This document shows positions 43,411 through 55,805 of a stretch of DNA of 64,000 nt, one piece after another (positions within the stretch are counted from its first letter, which is position 1; every line of letters starts with the position of its first letter). The stretch spans positions 100,948,163-101,012,162 of the forward strand of contig OZ021724.1 in the NCBI GenBank assembly GCA_963978545.1, in the 5' to 3' direction. Source of the DNA: Linyphia triangularis (taxonomy: Eukaryota; Arthropoda; Arachnida; Araneae; Linyphiidae). Under the pieces are notes generated by a model. The model searched no databases. It was not told the origin of the DNA and saw only the letters and a program-made list of their open reading frames with translations. The translations under genes and the position numbers were made by a program.

Positions 43411-46400
43411 TTCCTCGCTCCGTAGCCCCACGGGGGTCAGGAGACGCCGTGAGGCGGCGGAACCCTTGCGACGGTAGGGCGGGCAGTGGCCGTTGCTCGA
43501 GAGTTCCTCGCTCCGTAGCCCCACGGGGGTCAGGAGACGCCGTGAGGCGACGGAACCCTTGCGACGGTAGGGCGGTTGGCGGGCAGTGGCCGTTGCTCGA
43601 GAGTTCCTCGCTCCGTAGCCCTACGGGGGTCAGGAGACGCCGTGAGGCGACGGAACCCTTGCGACGGTAGGGCGGGCAGTGGCCGTTGCTCGAGAGTTCC
43701 TCGCTCCGTAGCCCCACGGGGGTCAGGAGACGCCGTGAGGCGGCGGAACCCTTGCGACGGTAGGGCGGGCAGTGGCCGTTGCTCGAGAGTTCCTCGCTCC
43801 GTAGCCCCACGGGGGTCAGGAGACGCCGTGAGGCGACGGAACCCTTGCGACGGTAGGGCGGGTGGCGGGCAGTGGCCGTTGCTCGAGAGTTCCTCGCTCC
43901 GTAGCCCTACGGGGGTCAGGAGACGCCGTGAGGCGACGGAACCCTTGCGACGGTAGGGCGGGCAGTGGCCGTTGGTCGAGAGTTCCTCGCTCCGTAGCCC
44001 CACGGGGGTCAGGAGACGCCGTGAGGCGACGGAACCCTTGCGACGGTAGGGCGGGCAGTGGCCGTTGCTCGAGAGTTCCTCGCTCCGTAGCCCCACGGGG
44101 GTCAGGAGACGCCGTGAGGCGACGGAACCCTTGCGACGGTAGGGCGGGTGGCGGGCAGTGGCCGTTGCTCGAGAGTTCCTCGCTCCGTAGCCCCACGGGG
44201 GTCAGGAGACGCCGTGAGGCGGCGGAACCCTTGCGACGGTAGGGCGGGCAGTGGCCGTTGCTCGAGAGTTCCTCGCTCCGTAGCCCCACGGGGGTCAGGA
44301 GACGCCGTGAGGCGGCGGAACCCTTGCGACGGTAGGGCGGGTGGCGGGCAGTGGCCGTTGCTCGAGAGTTCCTCGCTCCGTAGCCCCACGGGGGTCAGGA
44401 GACGCCGTGAGGCGGCGGAACCCTTGCGACGGTAGGGCGGGTGGCGGGCAGTGGCCGTTGCTCGAGAGTTCCTCGCTCCGTAGCCCCACGGGGGTCAGGA
44501 GACGCCGTGAGGCGGCGGAACCCTTGCGACGGTAGGGCGGGTGGCGGGCAGTGGCCGTTGCTCGAGAGTTCCTCGCTCCGTAGCCCCACGGGGGTCAGGA
44601 GACGCCGTGAGGCGACGGAACCCTTGCGACGGTAGGGGTGCGGGCAGTGGCCGTTGCTCGAGAGTTCCTCGCTCCGTAGCCCCACGGGGGTCAGGAGACG
44701 CCGTGAGGCGACGGAACCCTTGCGACGGTAGGGCGGGCAGTGGCCGTTGCTCGAGAGTTCCTCGCTCCGTAGCCCCACGGGGGTCAGGAGACGCCGTGAG
44801 GCGACGGAACCCTTGCGACGGTAGGGCGGGCAGTGGCCGTTGCTCGAGAGTTCCTCGCTCCGTAGCCCCACGGGGGTCAGGAGACGCCGTGAGGCGACGG
44901 AACCCTTGCGACGGTAGGGCGGGTGGCGGGCAGTGGCCGTTGCTCGAGAGTTCCTCGCTCCGTAGCCCCACGGGGGTCAGGAGACGCCGTGAGGCGGCGG
45001 AACCCTTGCGACGGTAGGGCGGGTGGCGGGCAGTGGCGGTTGCTCGAGAGTTCCTCGCTCCGTAGCCCCACGGGGGTCAGGAGACGCCGTGAGGCGACGG
45101 AACCCTTGCGACGGTAGGGCGGGTGGCGGGCAGTGGCCGTTGCTCGAGAGTTCCTCGCTCCGTAGCCCCACGGGGGTCAGGAGACGCCGTGAGGCGACGG
45201 AACCCTTGCGACGGTAGGGCGGGTGGCGGGCAGTGGCCGTTGCTCGAGAGTTCCTCGCTCCGTAGCCCCACGGGGGTCAGGAGACGCCGTGAGGCGGCGG
45301 AACCCTTGCGACGGTAGGGCGGGTGGCGGGCAGTGGCCGTTGCTCGAGAGTTCCTCGCTCCGTAGCCCCACGGGGGTCAGGAGACGCCGTGAGGCGACGG
45401 AACCCTTGCGACGGTAGGGCGGGTGGCGGGCAGTGGCCGTTGCTCGAGAGTTCCTCGCTCCGTAGCCCCACGGGGGTCAGGAGACGCCGTGAGGCGGCGG
45501 AACCCTTGCGACGGTAGGGCGGGTGGCGGGCAGTGGCCGTTGCTCGAGAGTTCCTCGCTCCGTAGCCCCACGGGGGTCAGGAGACGCCGTGAGGCGGCGG
45601 AACCCTTGCGACGGTAGGGCGGGTGGCGGGCAGTGGCCGTTGCTCGAGAGTTCCTCGCTCCGTAGCCCCACGGGGGTCAGGAGACGCCGTGAGGCGACGG
45701 AACCCTTGCGACGGTAGGGCGGGTGGCGGGCAGTGGCCGTTGCTCGAGAGTTCCTCGCTCCGTAGCCCCACGGGGGTCAGGAGACGCCGTGAGGCGACGG
45801 AACCCTTGCGACGGTAGGGCGGGTGGCGGGCAGTGGCCGTTGCTCGAGAGTTCCTCGCTCCGTAGCCCCACGGGGGTCAGGAGACGCCGTGAGGCGACGG
45901 AACCCTTGCGACGGTAGGGCGGGTGGCGGGCAGTGGCCGTTGCTCGAGAGTTCCTCGCTCCGTAGCCCCACGGGGGTCAGGAGACGCCGTGAGGCGACGG
46001 AACCCTTGCGACGGTAGGGCGGTTGGCGGGCAGTGGCCGTTGCTCGAGAGTTCCTCGCTCCGTAGCCCCACGGGGGTCAGGAGACGCCGTGAGGCGACGG
46101 AACCCTTGCGACGGTAGGGCGGGTGGCGGGCAGTGGCCGTTGCTCGAGAGTTCCTCGCTCCGTAGCCCCACGGGGGTCAGGAGACGCCGTGAGGCGGCGG
46201 AACCCTTGCGACGGTAGGGCGGGCAGTGGCCGTTGCTCGAGAGTTCCTCGCTCCGTAGCCCCACGGGGGTCAGGAGACGCCGTGAGGCGACGGAACCCTT
46301 GCGACGGTAGGGCGGGTGGCGGGCAGTGGCCGTTGCTCGAGAGTTCCTCGCTCCGTAGCCCTACGGGGGTCAGGAGACGCCGTGAGGCGACGGAACCCTT

Positions 46401-49400
46401 GCGACGGTAGGGCGGGTGGCGGGCAGTGGCCGTTGGTCGAGAGTTCCTCGCTCCGTAGCCCCACGGGGGTCAGGAGACGCCGTGAGGCGACGGAACCCTT
46501 GCGACGGTAGGGCGGTTGGCGGGCAGTGGCCGTTGCTCGAGAGTTCCTCGCTCCGTAGCCCTACGGGGGTCAGGAGACGCCGTGAGGCGACGGAACCCTT
46601 GCGACGGTAGGGCGGGTGGCGGGCAGTGGCCGTTGCTCGAGAGTTCCTCGCTCCGTAGCCCCACGGGGGTCAGGAGACGCCGTGAGGCGGCGGAACCCTT
46701 GCGACGGTAGGGCGGGCAGTGGCCGTTGCTCGAGAGTTCCTCGCTCCGTAGCCCCACGGGGGTCAGGAGACGCCGTGAGGCGACGGAACCCTTGCGACGG
46801 TAGGGCGGGTGGCGGGCAGTGGCCGTTGCTCGAGAGTTCCTCGCTCCGTAGCCCTACGGGGGTCAGGAGACGCCGTGAGGCGACGGAACCCTTGCGACGG
46901 TAGGGCGGGTGGCGGGCAGTGGCCGTTGGTCGAGAGTTCCTCGCTCCGTAGCCCCACGGGGGTCAGGAGACGCCGTGAGGCGACGGAACCCTTGCGACGG
47001 TAGGGCGGTTGGCGGGCAGTGGCCGTTGCTCGAGAGTTCCTCGCTCCGTAGCCCTACGGGGGTCAGGAGACGCCGTGAGGCGACGGAACCCTTGCGACGG
47101 TAGGGCGGTTGGCGGGCAGTGGCCGTTGCTCGAGAGTTCCTCGCTCCGTAGCCCTACGGGGGTCAGGAGACGCCGTGAGGCGACGGAACCCTTGCGACGG
47201 TAGGGCGGGTGGCGGGCAGTGGCCGTTGCTCGAGAGTTCCTCGCTCCGTAGCCCCACGGGGGTCAGGAGACGCCGTGAGGCGGCGGAACCCTTGCGACGG
47301 TAGGGCGGGCAGTGGCCGTTGCTCGAGAGTTCCTCGCTCCGTAGCCCCACGGGGGTCAGGAGACGCCGTGAGGCGACGGAACCCTTGCGACGGTAGGGCG
47401 GGTGGCGGGCAGTGGCCGTTGCTCGAGAGTTCCTCGCTCCGTAGCCCTACGGGGGTCAGGAGACGCCGTGAGGCGACGGAACCCTTGCGACGGTAGGGCG
47501 GGTGGCGGGCAGTGGCCGTTGCTCGAGAGTTCCTCGCTCCGTAGCCCCACGGGGGTCAGGAGACGCCGTGAGGCGACGGAACCCTTGCGACGGTAGGGCG
47601 GGTGGCGGGCAGTGGCCGTTGCTCGAGAGTTCCTCGCTCCGTAGCCCCACGGGGGTCAGGAGACGCCGTGAGGCGGCGGAACCCTTGCGACGGTAGGGCG
47701 GGTGGCGGGCAGTGGCCGTTGCTCGAGAGTTCCTCGCTCCGTAGCCCCACGGGGGTCAGGAGACGCCGTGAGGCGACGGAACCCTTGCGACGGTAGGGCG
47801 GGTGGCGGGCAGTGGCCGTTGCTCGAGAGTTCCTCGCTCCGTAGCCCCACGGGGGTCAGGAGACGCCGTGAGGCGGCGGAACCCTTGCGACGGTAGGGCG
47901 GGTGGCGGGCAGTGGCCGTTGCTCGAGAGTTCCTCGCTCCGTAGCCCCACGGGGGTCAGGAGACGCCGTGAGGCGGCGGAACCCTTGCGACGGTAGGGCG
48001 GGTGGCGGGCAGTGGCCGTTGCTCGAGAGTTCCTCGCTCCGTAGCCCCACGGGGGTCAGGAGACGCCGTGAGGCGACGGAACCCTTGCGACGGTAGGGCG
48101 GGTGGCGGGCAGTGGCCGTTGCTCGAGAGTTCCTCGCTCCGTAGCCCCACGGGGGTCAGGAGACGCCGTGAGGCGGCGGAACCCTTGCGACGGTAGGGCG
48201 GGTGGCGGGCAGTGGCCGTTGCTCGAGAGTTCCTCGCTCCGTAGCCCCACGGGGGTCAGGAGACGCCGTGAGGCGGCGGAACCCTTGCGACGGTAGGGCG
48301 GGTGGCGGGCAGTGGCCGTTGCTCGAGAGTTCCTCGCTCCGTAGCCCCACGGGGGTCAGGAGACGCCGTGAGGCGACGGAACCCTTGCGACGGTAGGGCG
48401 GGTGGCGGGCAGTGGCCGTTGCTCGAGAGTTCCTCGCTCCGTAGCCCCACGGGGGTCAGGAGACGCCGTGAGGCGACGGAACCCTTGCGACGGTAGGGCG
48501 GGTGGCGGGCAGTGGCCGTTGCTCGAGAGTTCCTCGCTCCGTAGCCCCACGGGGGTCAGGAGACGCCGTGAGGCGACGGAACCCTTGCGACGGTAGGGCG
48601 GTTGGCGGGCAGTGGCCGTTGCTCGAGAGTTCCTCGCTCCGTAGCCCCACGGGGGTCAGGAGACGCCGTGAGGCGACGGAACCCTTGCGACGGTAGGGCG
48701 GGTGGCGGGCAGTGGCCGTTGCTCGAGAGTTCCTCGCTCCGTAGCCCCACGGGGGTCAGGAGACGCCGTGAGGCGGCGGAACCCTTGCGACGGTAGGGCG
48801 GGCAGTGGCCGTTGCTCGAGAGTTCCTCGCTCCGTAGCCCCACGGGGGTCAGGAGACGCCGTGAGGCGACGGAACCCTTGCGACGGTAGGGCGGTTGGCG
48901 GGCAGTGGCCGTTGCTCGAGAGTTCCTCGCTCCGTAGCCCTACGGGGGTCAGGAGACGCCGTGAGGCGACGGAACCCTTGCGACGGTAGGGCGGGCAGTG
49001 GCCGTTGCTCGAGAGTTCCTCGCTCCGTAGCCCCACGGGGGTCAGGAGACGCCGTGAGGCGGCGGAACCCTTGCGACGGTAGGGCGGGCAGTGGCCGTTG
49101 CTCGAGAGTTCCTCGCTCCGTAGCCCCACGGGGGTCAGGAGACGCCGTGAGGCGACGGAACCCTTGCGACGGTAGGGCGGGTGGCGGGCAGTGGCCGTTG
49201 CTCGAGAGTTCCTCGCTCCGTAGCCCTACGGGGGTCAGGAGACGCCGTGAGGCGACGGAACCCTTGCGACGGTAGGGCGGGCAGTGGCCGTTGGTCGAGA
49301 GTTCCTCGCTCCGTAGCCCCACGGGGGTCAGGAGACGCCGTGAGGCGACGGAACCCTTGCGACGGTAGGGCGGGCAGTGGCCGTTGCTCGAGAGTTCCTC

Positions 49401-51244
49401 GCTCCGTAGCCCCACGGGGGTCAGGAGACGCCGTGAGGCGACGGAACCCTTGCGACGGTAGGGCGGGTGGCGGGCAGTGGCCGTTGCTCGAGAGTTCCTC
49501 GCTCCGTAGCCCCACGGGGGTCAGGAGACGCCGTGAGGCGGCGGAACCCTTGCGACGGTAGGGCGGGCAGTGGCCGTTGCTCGAGAGTTCCTCGCTCCGT
49601 AGCCCCACGGGGGTCAGGAGACGCCGTGAGGCGGCGGAACCCTTGCGACGGTAGGGCGGGTGGCGGGCAGTGGCCGTTGCTCGAGAGTTCCTCGCTCCGT
49701 AGCCCCACGGGGGTCAGGAGACGCCGTGAGGCGGCGGAACCCTTGCGACGGTAGGGCGGGTGGCGGGCAGTGGCCGTTGCTCGAGAGTTCCTCGCTCCGT
49801 AGCCCCACGGGGGTCAGGAGACGCCGTGAGGCGGCGGAACCCTTGCGACGGTAGGGCGGGTGGCGGGCAGTGGCCGTTGCTCGAGAGTTCCTCGCTCCGT
49901 AGCCCCACGGGGGTCAGGAGACGCCGTGAGGCGACGGAACCCTTGCGACGGTAGGGCGGGCAGTGGCCGTTGCTCGAGAGTTCCTCGCTCCGTAGCCCCA
50001 CGGGGGTCAGGAGACGCCGTGAGGCGACGGAACCCTTGCGACGGTAGGGCGGGCAGTGGCCGTTGCTCGAGAGTTCCTCGCTCCGTAGCCCCACGGGGGT
50101 CAGGAGACGCCGTGAGGCGACGGAACCCTTGCGACGGTAGGGCGGGCAGTGGCCGTTGCTCGAGAGTTCCTCGCTCCGTAGCCCCACGGGGGTCAGGAGA
50201 CGCCGTGAGGCGACGGAACCCTTGCGACGGTAGGGCGGGCAGTGGCCGTTGCTCGAGAGTTCCTCGCTCCGTAGCCCCACGGGGGTCAGGAGACGCCGTG
50301 AGGCGACGGAACCCTTGCGACGGTAGGGCGGGCAGTGGCCGTTGCTCGAGAGTTCCTCGCTCCGTAGCCCCACGGGGGTCAGGAGACGCCGTGAGGCGAC
50401 GGAACCCTTGCGACGGTAGGGCGGGCAGTGGCCGTTGCTCGAGAGTTCCTCGCTCCGTAGCCCCACGGGGGTCAGGAGACGCCGTGAGGCGGCGGAACCC
50501 TTGCGACGGTAGGGCGGGCAGTGGCCGTTGCTCGAGAGTTCCTCGCTCCGTAGCCCCACGGGGGTCAGGAGACGCCGTGAGGCGGCGGAACCCTTGCGAC
50601 GGTAGGGCGGGCAGTGGCCGTTGCTCGAGAGTTCCTCGCTCCGTAGCCCCACGGGGGTCAGGAGACGCCGTGAGGCGACGGAACCCTTGCGACGGTAGGG
50701 CGGGCAGTGGCCGTTGCTCGAGAGTTCCTCGCTCCGTAGCCCCACGGGGGTCAGGAGACGCCGTGAGGCGACGGAACCCTTGCGACGGTAGGGCGGGCAG
50801 TGGCCGTTGCTCGAGAGTTCCTCGCTCCGTAGCCCCACGGGGGTCAGGAGACGCCGTGAGGCGGCGGAACCCTTGCGACGGTAGGGCGGGCAGTGGCCGT
50901 TGCTCGAGAGTTCCTCGCTCCGTAGCCCCACGGGGGTCAGGAGACGCCGTGAGGCGGCGGAACCCTTGCGACGGTAGGGCGGGCAGTGGCCGTTGCTCGA
51001 GAGTTCCTCGCTCCGTAGCCCCACGGGGGTCAGGAGACGCCGTGAGGCGACGGAACCCTTGCGACGGTAGGGCGGGTGGCGGGCAGTGGCCGTTGCTCGA
51101 GAGTTCCTCGCTCCGTAGCCCCACGGGGGTCAGGAGACGCCGTGAGGCGACGGAACCCTTGCGACGGTAGGGCGGGTGGCGGGCAGTGGCCGTTGCTCGA
51201 GAGTTCCTCGCTCCGTAGCCCCACGGGGGTCAGGAGATGCCGTG
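43411..51244. repeat. GC-rich satellite, array 2: about 80 units of 100 and 93 bp
   Basis: Same monomer as array 1, but mixing 100-bp units with 93-bp units that lack seven bases of the internal direct repeat GGCGGGTGGCGGG, and one unit with GGGGTGCGGG at 44636. It also has GAGGCGACGG, CCCTACGGG, TTGGTCGAG and GGCGGTTGG variants absent from array 1. From 49910 to 51070 there are 12-13 consecutive 93-bp units; 93 is 31 codons, so frames stay open for 436 codons on both strands, which is not coding. Higher-order copies: 43530-44435 repeats at 48849-49754 (offset 5319), and a 493-bp block repeats at 46123 and 46616. It starts and ends mid-unit. Confidence 0.96.
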
Positions 51245-52056
51245 CTTGGATAATATTTCGATCCCTTCTTGAATGTAGTACATAATCTTGATCCAGTGTT
51301 CAAGGTCAAATGATGGGAATGTCTGACTTAGAGAAACAGGGATGATAGTATTTCATTTTGAATGGTTTAGAATGAAAACTTACGTTTTTGGAAAAATCCA
51401 ATATCTCTAATAACTTAACCTCCATGTGTCACTTTATATACATGCAGTGAATTAAAATTATGTTTAGTAAAGTCATAACGTATAAAATGCACATATTGAT
51501 ACCTTTTTCTTACATTATATATAGTTTGTTTATTTAGAGGCAAAATTTGAATAAAATGTGACGTTTGGACAGTTTTCAGGTGTTTTGGGGCACCGGAAGA
51601 TATTATTTAAAATTGAAATAATTTAGCATGCATATTAAGAAACTTAAATTATATTTTTTGCAACCCCTGCCGATATTTTGTTATAGCTAGTTACTTTTTA
51701 AACTCTTAAATAAAATTTGCAGAAAATGTCCATTTTCTGAAACTTTAAGTGGCTTGGGGCACCGGAAGATATCATTTAAAATTAAAATAAGTCTGTGCTT
51801 TTTTTATTTAGAAATGCAAAATACAACTTTTGCACCTCCTGCCTATTCATTTTCCCGACTTTTTAATTTTTCGCTTCACCCTAATGCACACCCTAAAAAA
51901 CACACACAAAGTCGAAGTTAATATAAAGGGTTAAAAAAAGGTAGCAGATCTTTTAATAAATTTAGCCTACGCTGCAGGAACGTATAACTCTCTATTCATA
52001 AGGTCTTAACAATTTCCAAAGTTTAACAATGCTTTTCATTCTGTTTGACATCATAT
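51245..52056. other. AT-rich right flank of the satellite
   Basis: Contains a diverged two-copy block around GGGGCACCGGAAGATAT (51579 and 51757). No gene recognised. Confidence 0.5.
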
Positions 52057-52454
52057 TGTTACACAAATTGTCTGCATATAGTTGTAAATAGTGACGTATG
52101 AATTTAAAATTCTATTGTAATTTATTTTATTTTATTTATTAACAGCGATAATAAAGGTTAGAAAAAGGTGGCAACACCTAGAGCAATTGGGAAATTTCGA
52201 GACACTGTGCGTCTATAAATAGAAGACCGCAGATCGAGAAAGTTTTGAGTTTGACTTTGGAACTTGATGAAAGCTGATTGCTTTGAGTGTGCCTGACCTG
52301 AATTATCGTCGAAATCGAATTTGTTGTTATTGAAGCTTGATATTGATTGCACTGTTCTTCGATTAAGGTATGTGCGATTTTGAAGAACGAATAAAAAATA
52401 GTTTTTATCTAATAAAAACTGTGCCATCATTGCCTCTGTGGAAAATTCGCAACA
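52057..52454 (+). repeat. Solo LTR (398 bp, TSD ATAT)
   Basis: TGTTACACAAATTG...AATTCGCAACA, flanked by ATAT on both sides (52053-52056 and 52455-52458). It holds a TATA box (CTATAAATAG, 52212-52221) and AATAAA near 52390. A second, interrupted copy is at 20726-21324. The minus-strand ORF 52158-52430 is a shadow. No internal region is present, so it probably arose by LTR-LTR recombination. Confidence 0.8.
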
Positions 52455-52458
52455 ATAT

Positions 52459-54965
52459 TAGTAAATTAAAATATAAGTTACATAACTATAAAAAAAGATG
52501 TTAATCAATTTTAATTCTGTGTAGAAGGAAAAGAAAACGTTATTATTAAGAGACACAAACTAAATAAATTTAATAATTTGATTGAAAATTCTGCAGTCTT
52601 CCAAAGGGAAAATGCACTTCATATGCATCTTAAATGAGAAAAACCTTGGAAAACCTCAAAACAGCTCAACAATCGACACAAGCTTACTAGTCACAATTGC
52701 TAAAGTGTTTACTCAATTTGGAAACAGACTACAGAGCTACAGATGCTGCTTGACCCTGTGACGTTTTGCATGGTAGGCGAGTATATTGCCTCTAGTCAAT
52801 GACTTTGGAGCATAAAAATATTTAAAAACATGTTTATCAATGATTCTCAATATTTTGAAAAGAAGTTAAAATCAAAATTTAACTCACTTAAAATTGTTAA
52901 TGATAAATGACTTTTTTTTTTAAATTCAAGAAAGTAATTTTGTTGGATATTGTCAAAGGACTTTTATGATTTTGCATATGAAAGGGCATACAATGAATTA
53001 TTCCAGGGTATACAATGGATTATTTTGCATATACAATAGATTATTCCACTAAAATCAGTTTATTTTTAAATAATGAAATATTTTATTATAATCTTTTCAG
53101 ATATTGATGGCATTGAATTGAGAATTACGTTGATATTGCATACAATACCAAATATCAGTGTGTAGGATAAATCACTTCTTCTGATCATTCGGACCCAAAT
53201 GAAATATTCTAAACATTTTCGGAGGAAAATAGCAAATATCTAAACAAAAACAAATTATTAATGAAATATTACATATTGTTAAATAAAGAGTAAAATTGGA
53301 AGAAGGAAAAAATGTCATCGTGGTTGTATATTGTTGTCAATTATCTTGCACTATCGCCACCTATTGAAGATACAAACAATCTCTAAGACACAAACAATCC
53401 AGACATCGTGGACTCCATTGCAAAAATTAACCATTCCATCCAATTAATTCCACCCCAGAATAGAGATGTTTCAGCAGTTTGATACCCATATGTGGTGTGG
53501 CGTGAATGGGAGGGAATGCTATTATGCCTTTAAATTTTATGGCTTTGTCTGTGTCATTAAGTTTTAAATTCAAGGTTACCCAAAGAAGTTGTCCTTTTTT
53601 TATCCCTTCCCCGAGCTGTCTGTAGATCTTTTGGAGCGAACGAGAGGACAAACTACTGGGTCCTTTTAATTTAGAGATAGCGTCTCGATCGGAATTGTGG
53701 TTTCTTACAATATTGTGTAGAATTGCAATAATACTAGAGTATTGATTTGATCAAAGTTTCCTTTTTTCATTTATGAATTTGGCATTTTATTTTCCAATTA
53801 CGATTATGTTTTTTATTTATTTATTTTAGAGCATAATTTTTGGTACATAGAATGAATGAAGTTTAAGGGGTCCGATGGCACACCGGTAGCAAACCTTTAT
53901 AATTAATTGGCCTCTGATCAAGCAGTAGATCTTCAGAATCCTAGTGGAAATTAAAAACTTGTCACTCTTTGGTTCCATCTCCTATTCATAAATGACAAAA
54001 TCATGCCAAAATTGAGGAACTATTTAATTTGAGAAACACACAAGGGGTAAAGATTTTTTTGGCCAGAACATTGTAGGTCGTAACAATCACGGTCTACTCC
54101 TCCTCTCTCAAACCCGTTCCTTCTACGAGTAAAGAAAAGAGAAGCTCGTTTAGGCGACTTAAAAATCTATATTAATGAGGCATGAAAAATATCAGAAAAA
54201 GATTAATAATTTTGGTTGCTGATTTTTATCAATTTGATATAAAGTAAAAAAAAAAAAATCTTAAAAATATTAATGAAATTAATTTTTTTTTTATATATTA
54301 CACACTTTATGGGAGGCCCCCTAAATCCGCCCTTTTTGTGTTAAATGCTCTCGTTTTTCAACTTTTTACACTTTTAGCGCATTTGTACAGGAATTTCGAA
54401 GGTGGGGACGATTGGAACGCCTTAAGAGGCATTAACACGTTAATCAAATAGTAATTAGCATTTTAATCAAAATCGGTAGAGCCGTTTCGTAGCAATTGCT
54501 GATGCCTAAGTTTAAAGACCAGTTGCAGTCCAAGTAAATAATTTGCATTCCATATAAAAGCTTTACACTTGGGATTTTTTTTTAAAATTCGACCTCTGGA
54601 GTATGAATTTTGGAAAATGATTTCCTTTATACTCTCTAATTTGAAATTCAGAACTCGGAAAATTGAGAAGACATCCCACAAATATCAACTCCGTGACTGA
54701 ATTTTTTTTTTTTTTTTTTTCAGTCTTCCAAGTCAGCGGAAAAAGTTAGCTGCATTGTACCTTTTTCTTCCTTGTCTTTTCTCAATTCTGTAACATTAAA
54801 GGGTTAAGAAAGAATCAATCTTAGGGCATTTTGTGGAGAATGGATAGCATTTTCACAAGTGTACACTAACATCTCAAGCCCCTGGGTTACACTACTTTAT
54901 TGGAATTTTCTTACGCTCCACTTTCCTAACATTAATCTACAAAAAGGTCTGCGCTCGATTGGGCA
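52459..54965. other. Long AT-rich stretch without recognised genes
   Basis: The ORFs at 53427-53651 (minus) and 54463-54681 (minus) were read and match nothing I know. The first, with KGQLLWVTLNLKLNDTDKAI, is somewhat protein-like. A local TACAATG(A/G)ATTAT triple repeat lies at 52990-53045. Confidence 0.45.
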
Positions 54966-55140
54966 AAATCAGTGCTAGAAGTGTGTGTAGACTCGGAGTG
55001 AAGCCCCCCCCCCTCCCCCTCCCACTATTCAAGAAAATACCCATGCGACCACCCCACTTCTAAAATTACTGAAATCCATCCCCCCCACTTTTTAAAACAC
55101 TCAATCCGTCTAAAAACTAATAAAGAAAAATAACATTAAC
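54966..55140. repeat. Interspersed repeat R2, copy b, left half
   Basis: GTGTGTAGACTCGGAGTGAAG, C-tracts, CTACTGAAATCCATCCCC-type and AAAAATAACATTAA match 11730-11870. The missing right half appears at 60961, about 5.8 kb away. Confidence 0.6.
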
Positions 55141-55207
55141 CTTTTAATATAGTGACACCGAGAAAAAGTGATTTAAAGTTTTCAAAAGTTTAAAAAAAAA
55201 ATTATGG

Positions 55208-55496
55208 TGTGGTGTCACATGCCCCCCAACTCTAAAGCAACAACTCAACTCGACTCAACCCGGCAGGAAACATGAGATGACTCTGAACTCCCCGGCAACG
55301 TGCTACGAACTAAACTAACGAACTGATCAGACAATCATGACTCAACAACTTTCTAAAGTTTAATTTGCACTGTTAAGAACAACTTTTATTTTCGCCAAGT
55401 AATGTCCTTTATATTTTCAAGTTAGTTATGTGCTTGTCAATGTTCATCGATGATCTCTACTTAAATAAAACCAACCGATAAGCACCTAACGTAACA
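55208..55496 (+). repeat. 5' LTR of Ty3/gypsy element 2
   Basis: 289 bp, TGTGGTGTCACATG...CTAACGTAACA, with AATAAA near its 3' end. It differs from the 3' LTR (59754-60042) at 5 of 289 positions by eye. The 4-bp target duplication ATGG is at 55204-55207 and 60043-60046. Confidence 0.93.
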
Positions 55497-55497
55497 G

Positions 55498-55510
55498 TGG
55501 TGACCTGTGC
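55498..55510 (+). other. Primer-binding site of element 2
   Basis: TGGTGACCTGTGC starts one base after the LTR. Its first seven bases are shared with element 1 and match a tRNA-Trp type PBS as known for CsRn1-like elements; the rest diverges. Confidence 0.6.
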
Positions 55511-55805
55511 ATTAACGAACATTTTAATAACTTTTGAGCGATATGGTGAGCATTACAACTGTGGGGCTAAAGGATTATCACATTGCCTGACTTTTAAACT
55601 ATTTGAAATGATGAAATGGATACACATCGTTTGAATGAATACACGTGGTGAAACCCGAAGTATCGCTGCATTGAAGTCCACGGCAGAGAGAACAAGGTAG
55701 GGATTTTACATTAATTCATTAATTCTTTCGGAGTGGTGATTGCTTTATTTCTTAATTTCATTGTTTTGTTTTGATTTTTCCAACTACTTCTGTTTTTAAG
55801 TCAAA

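Noticed and set aside
37284..51285. Over a hundred overlapping 64-436-codon ORFs on both strands with SEELSSNGHCPP or RVPRSVAPRGSGDAV-type repeats
   Set aside because: They are translations of the stop-poor, GC-rich satellite in several frames at once; lengths follow from unit size (100 versus 93 bp), both strands are equally open, and variation shows no coding pattern.
53427..53651. Minus-strand ORF with KGQLLWVTLNLKLNDTDKAI
   Set aside because: Somewhat protein-like, but short, without recognised family, splice sites or context; could be an old transposon fragment.
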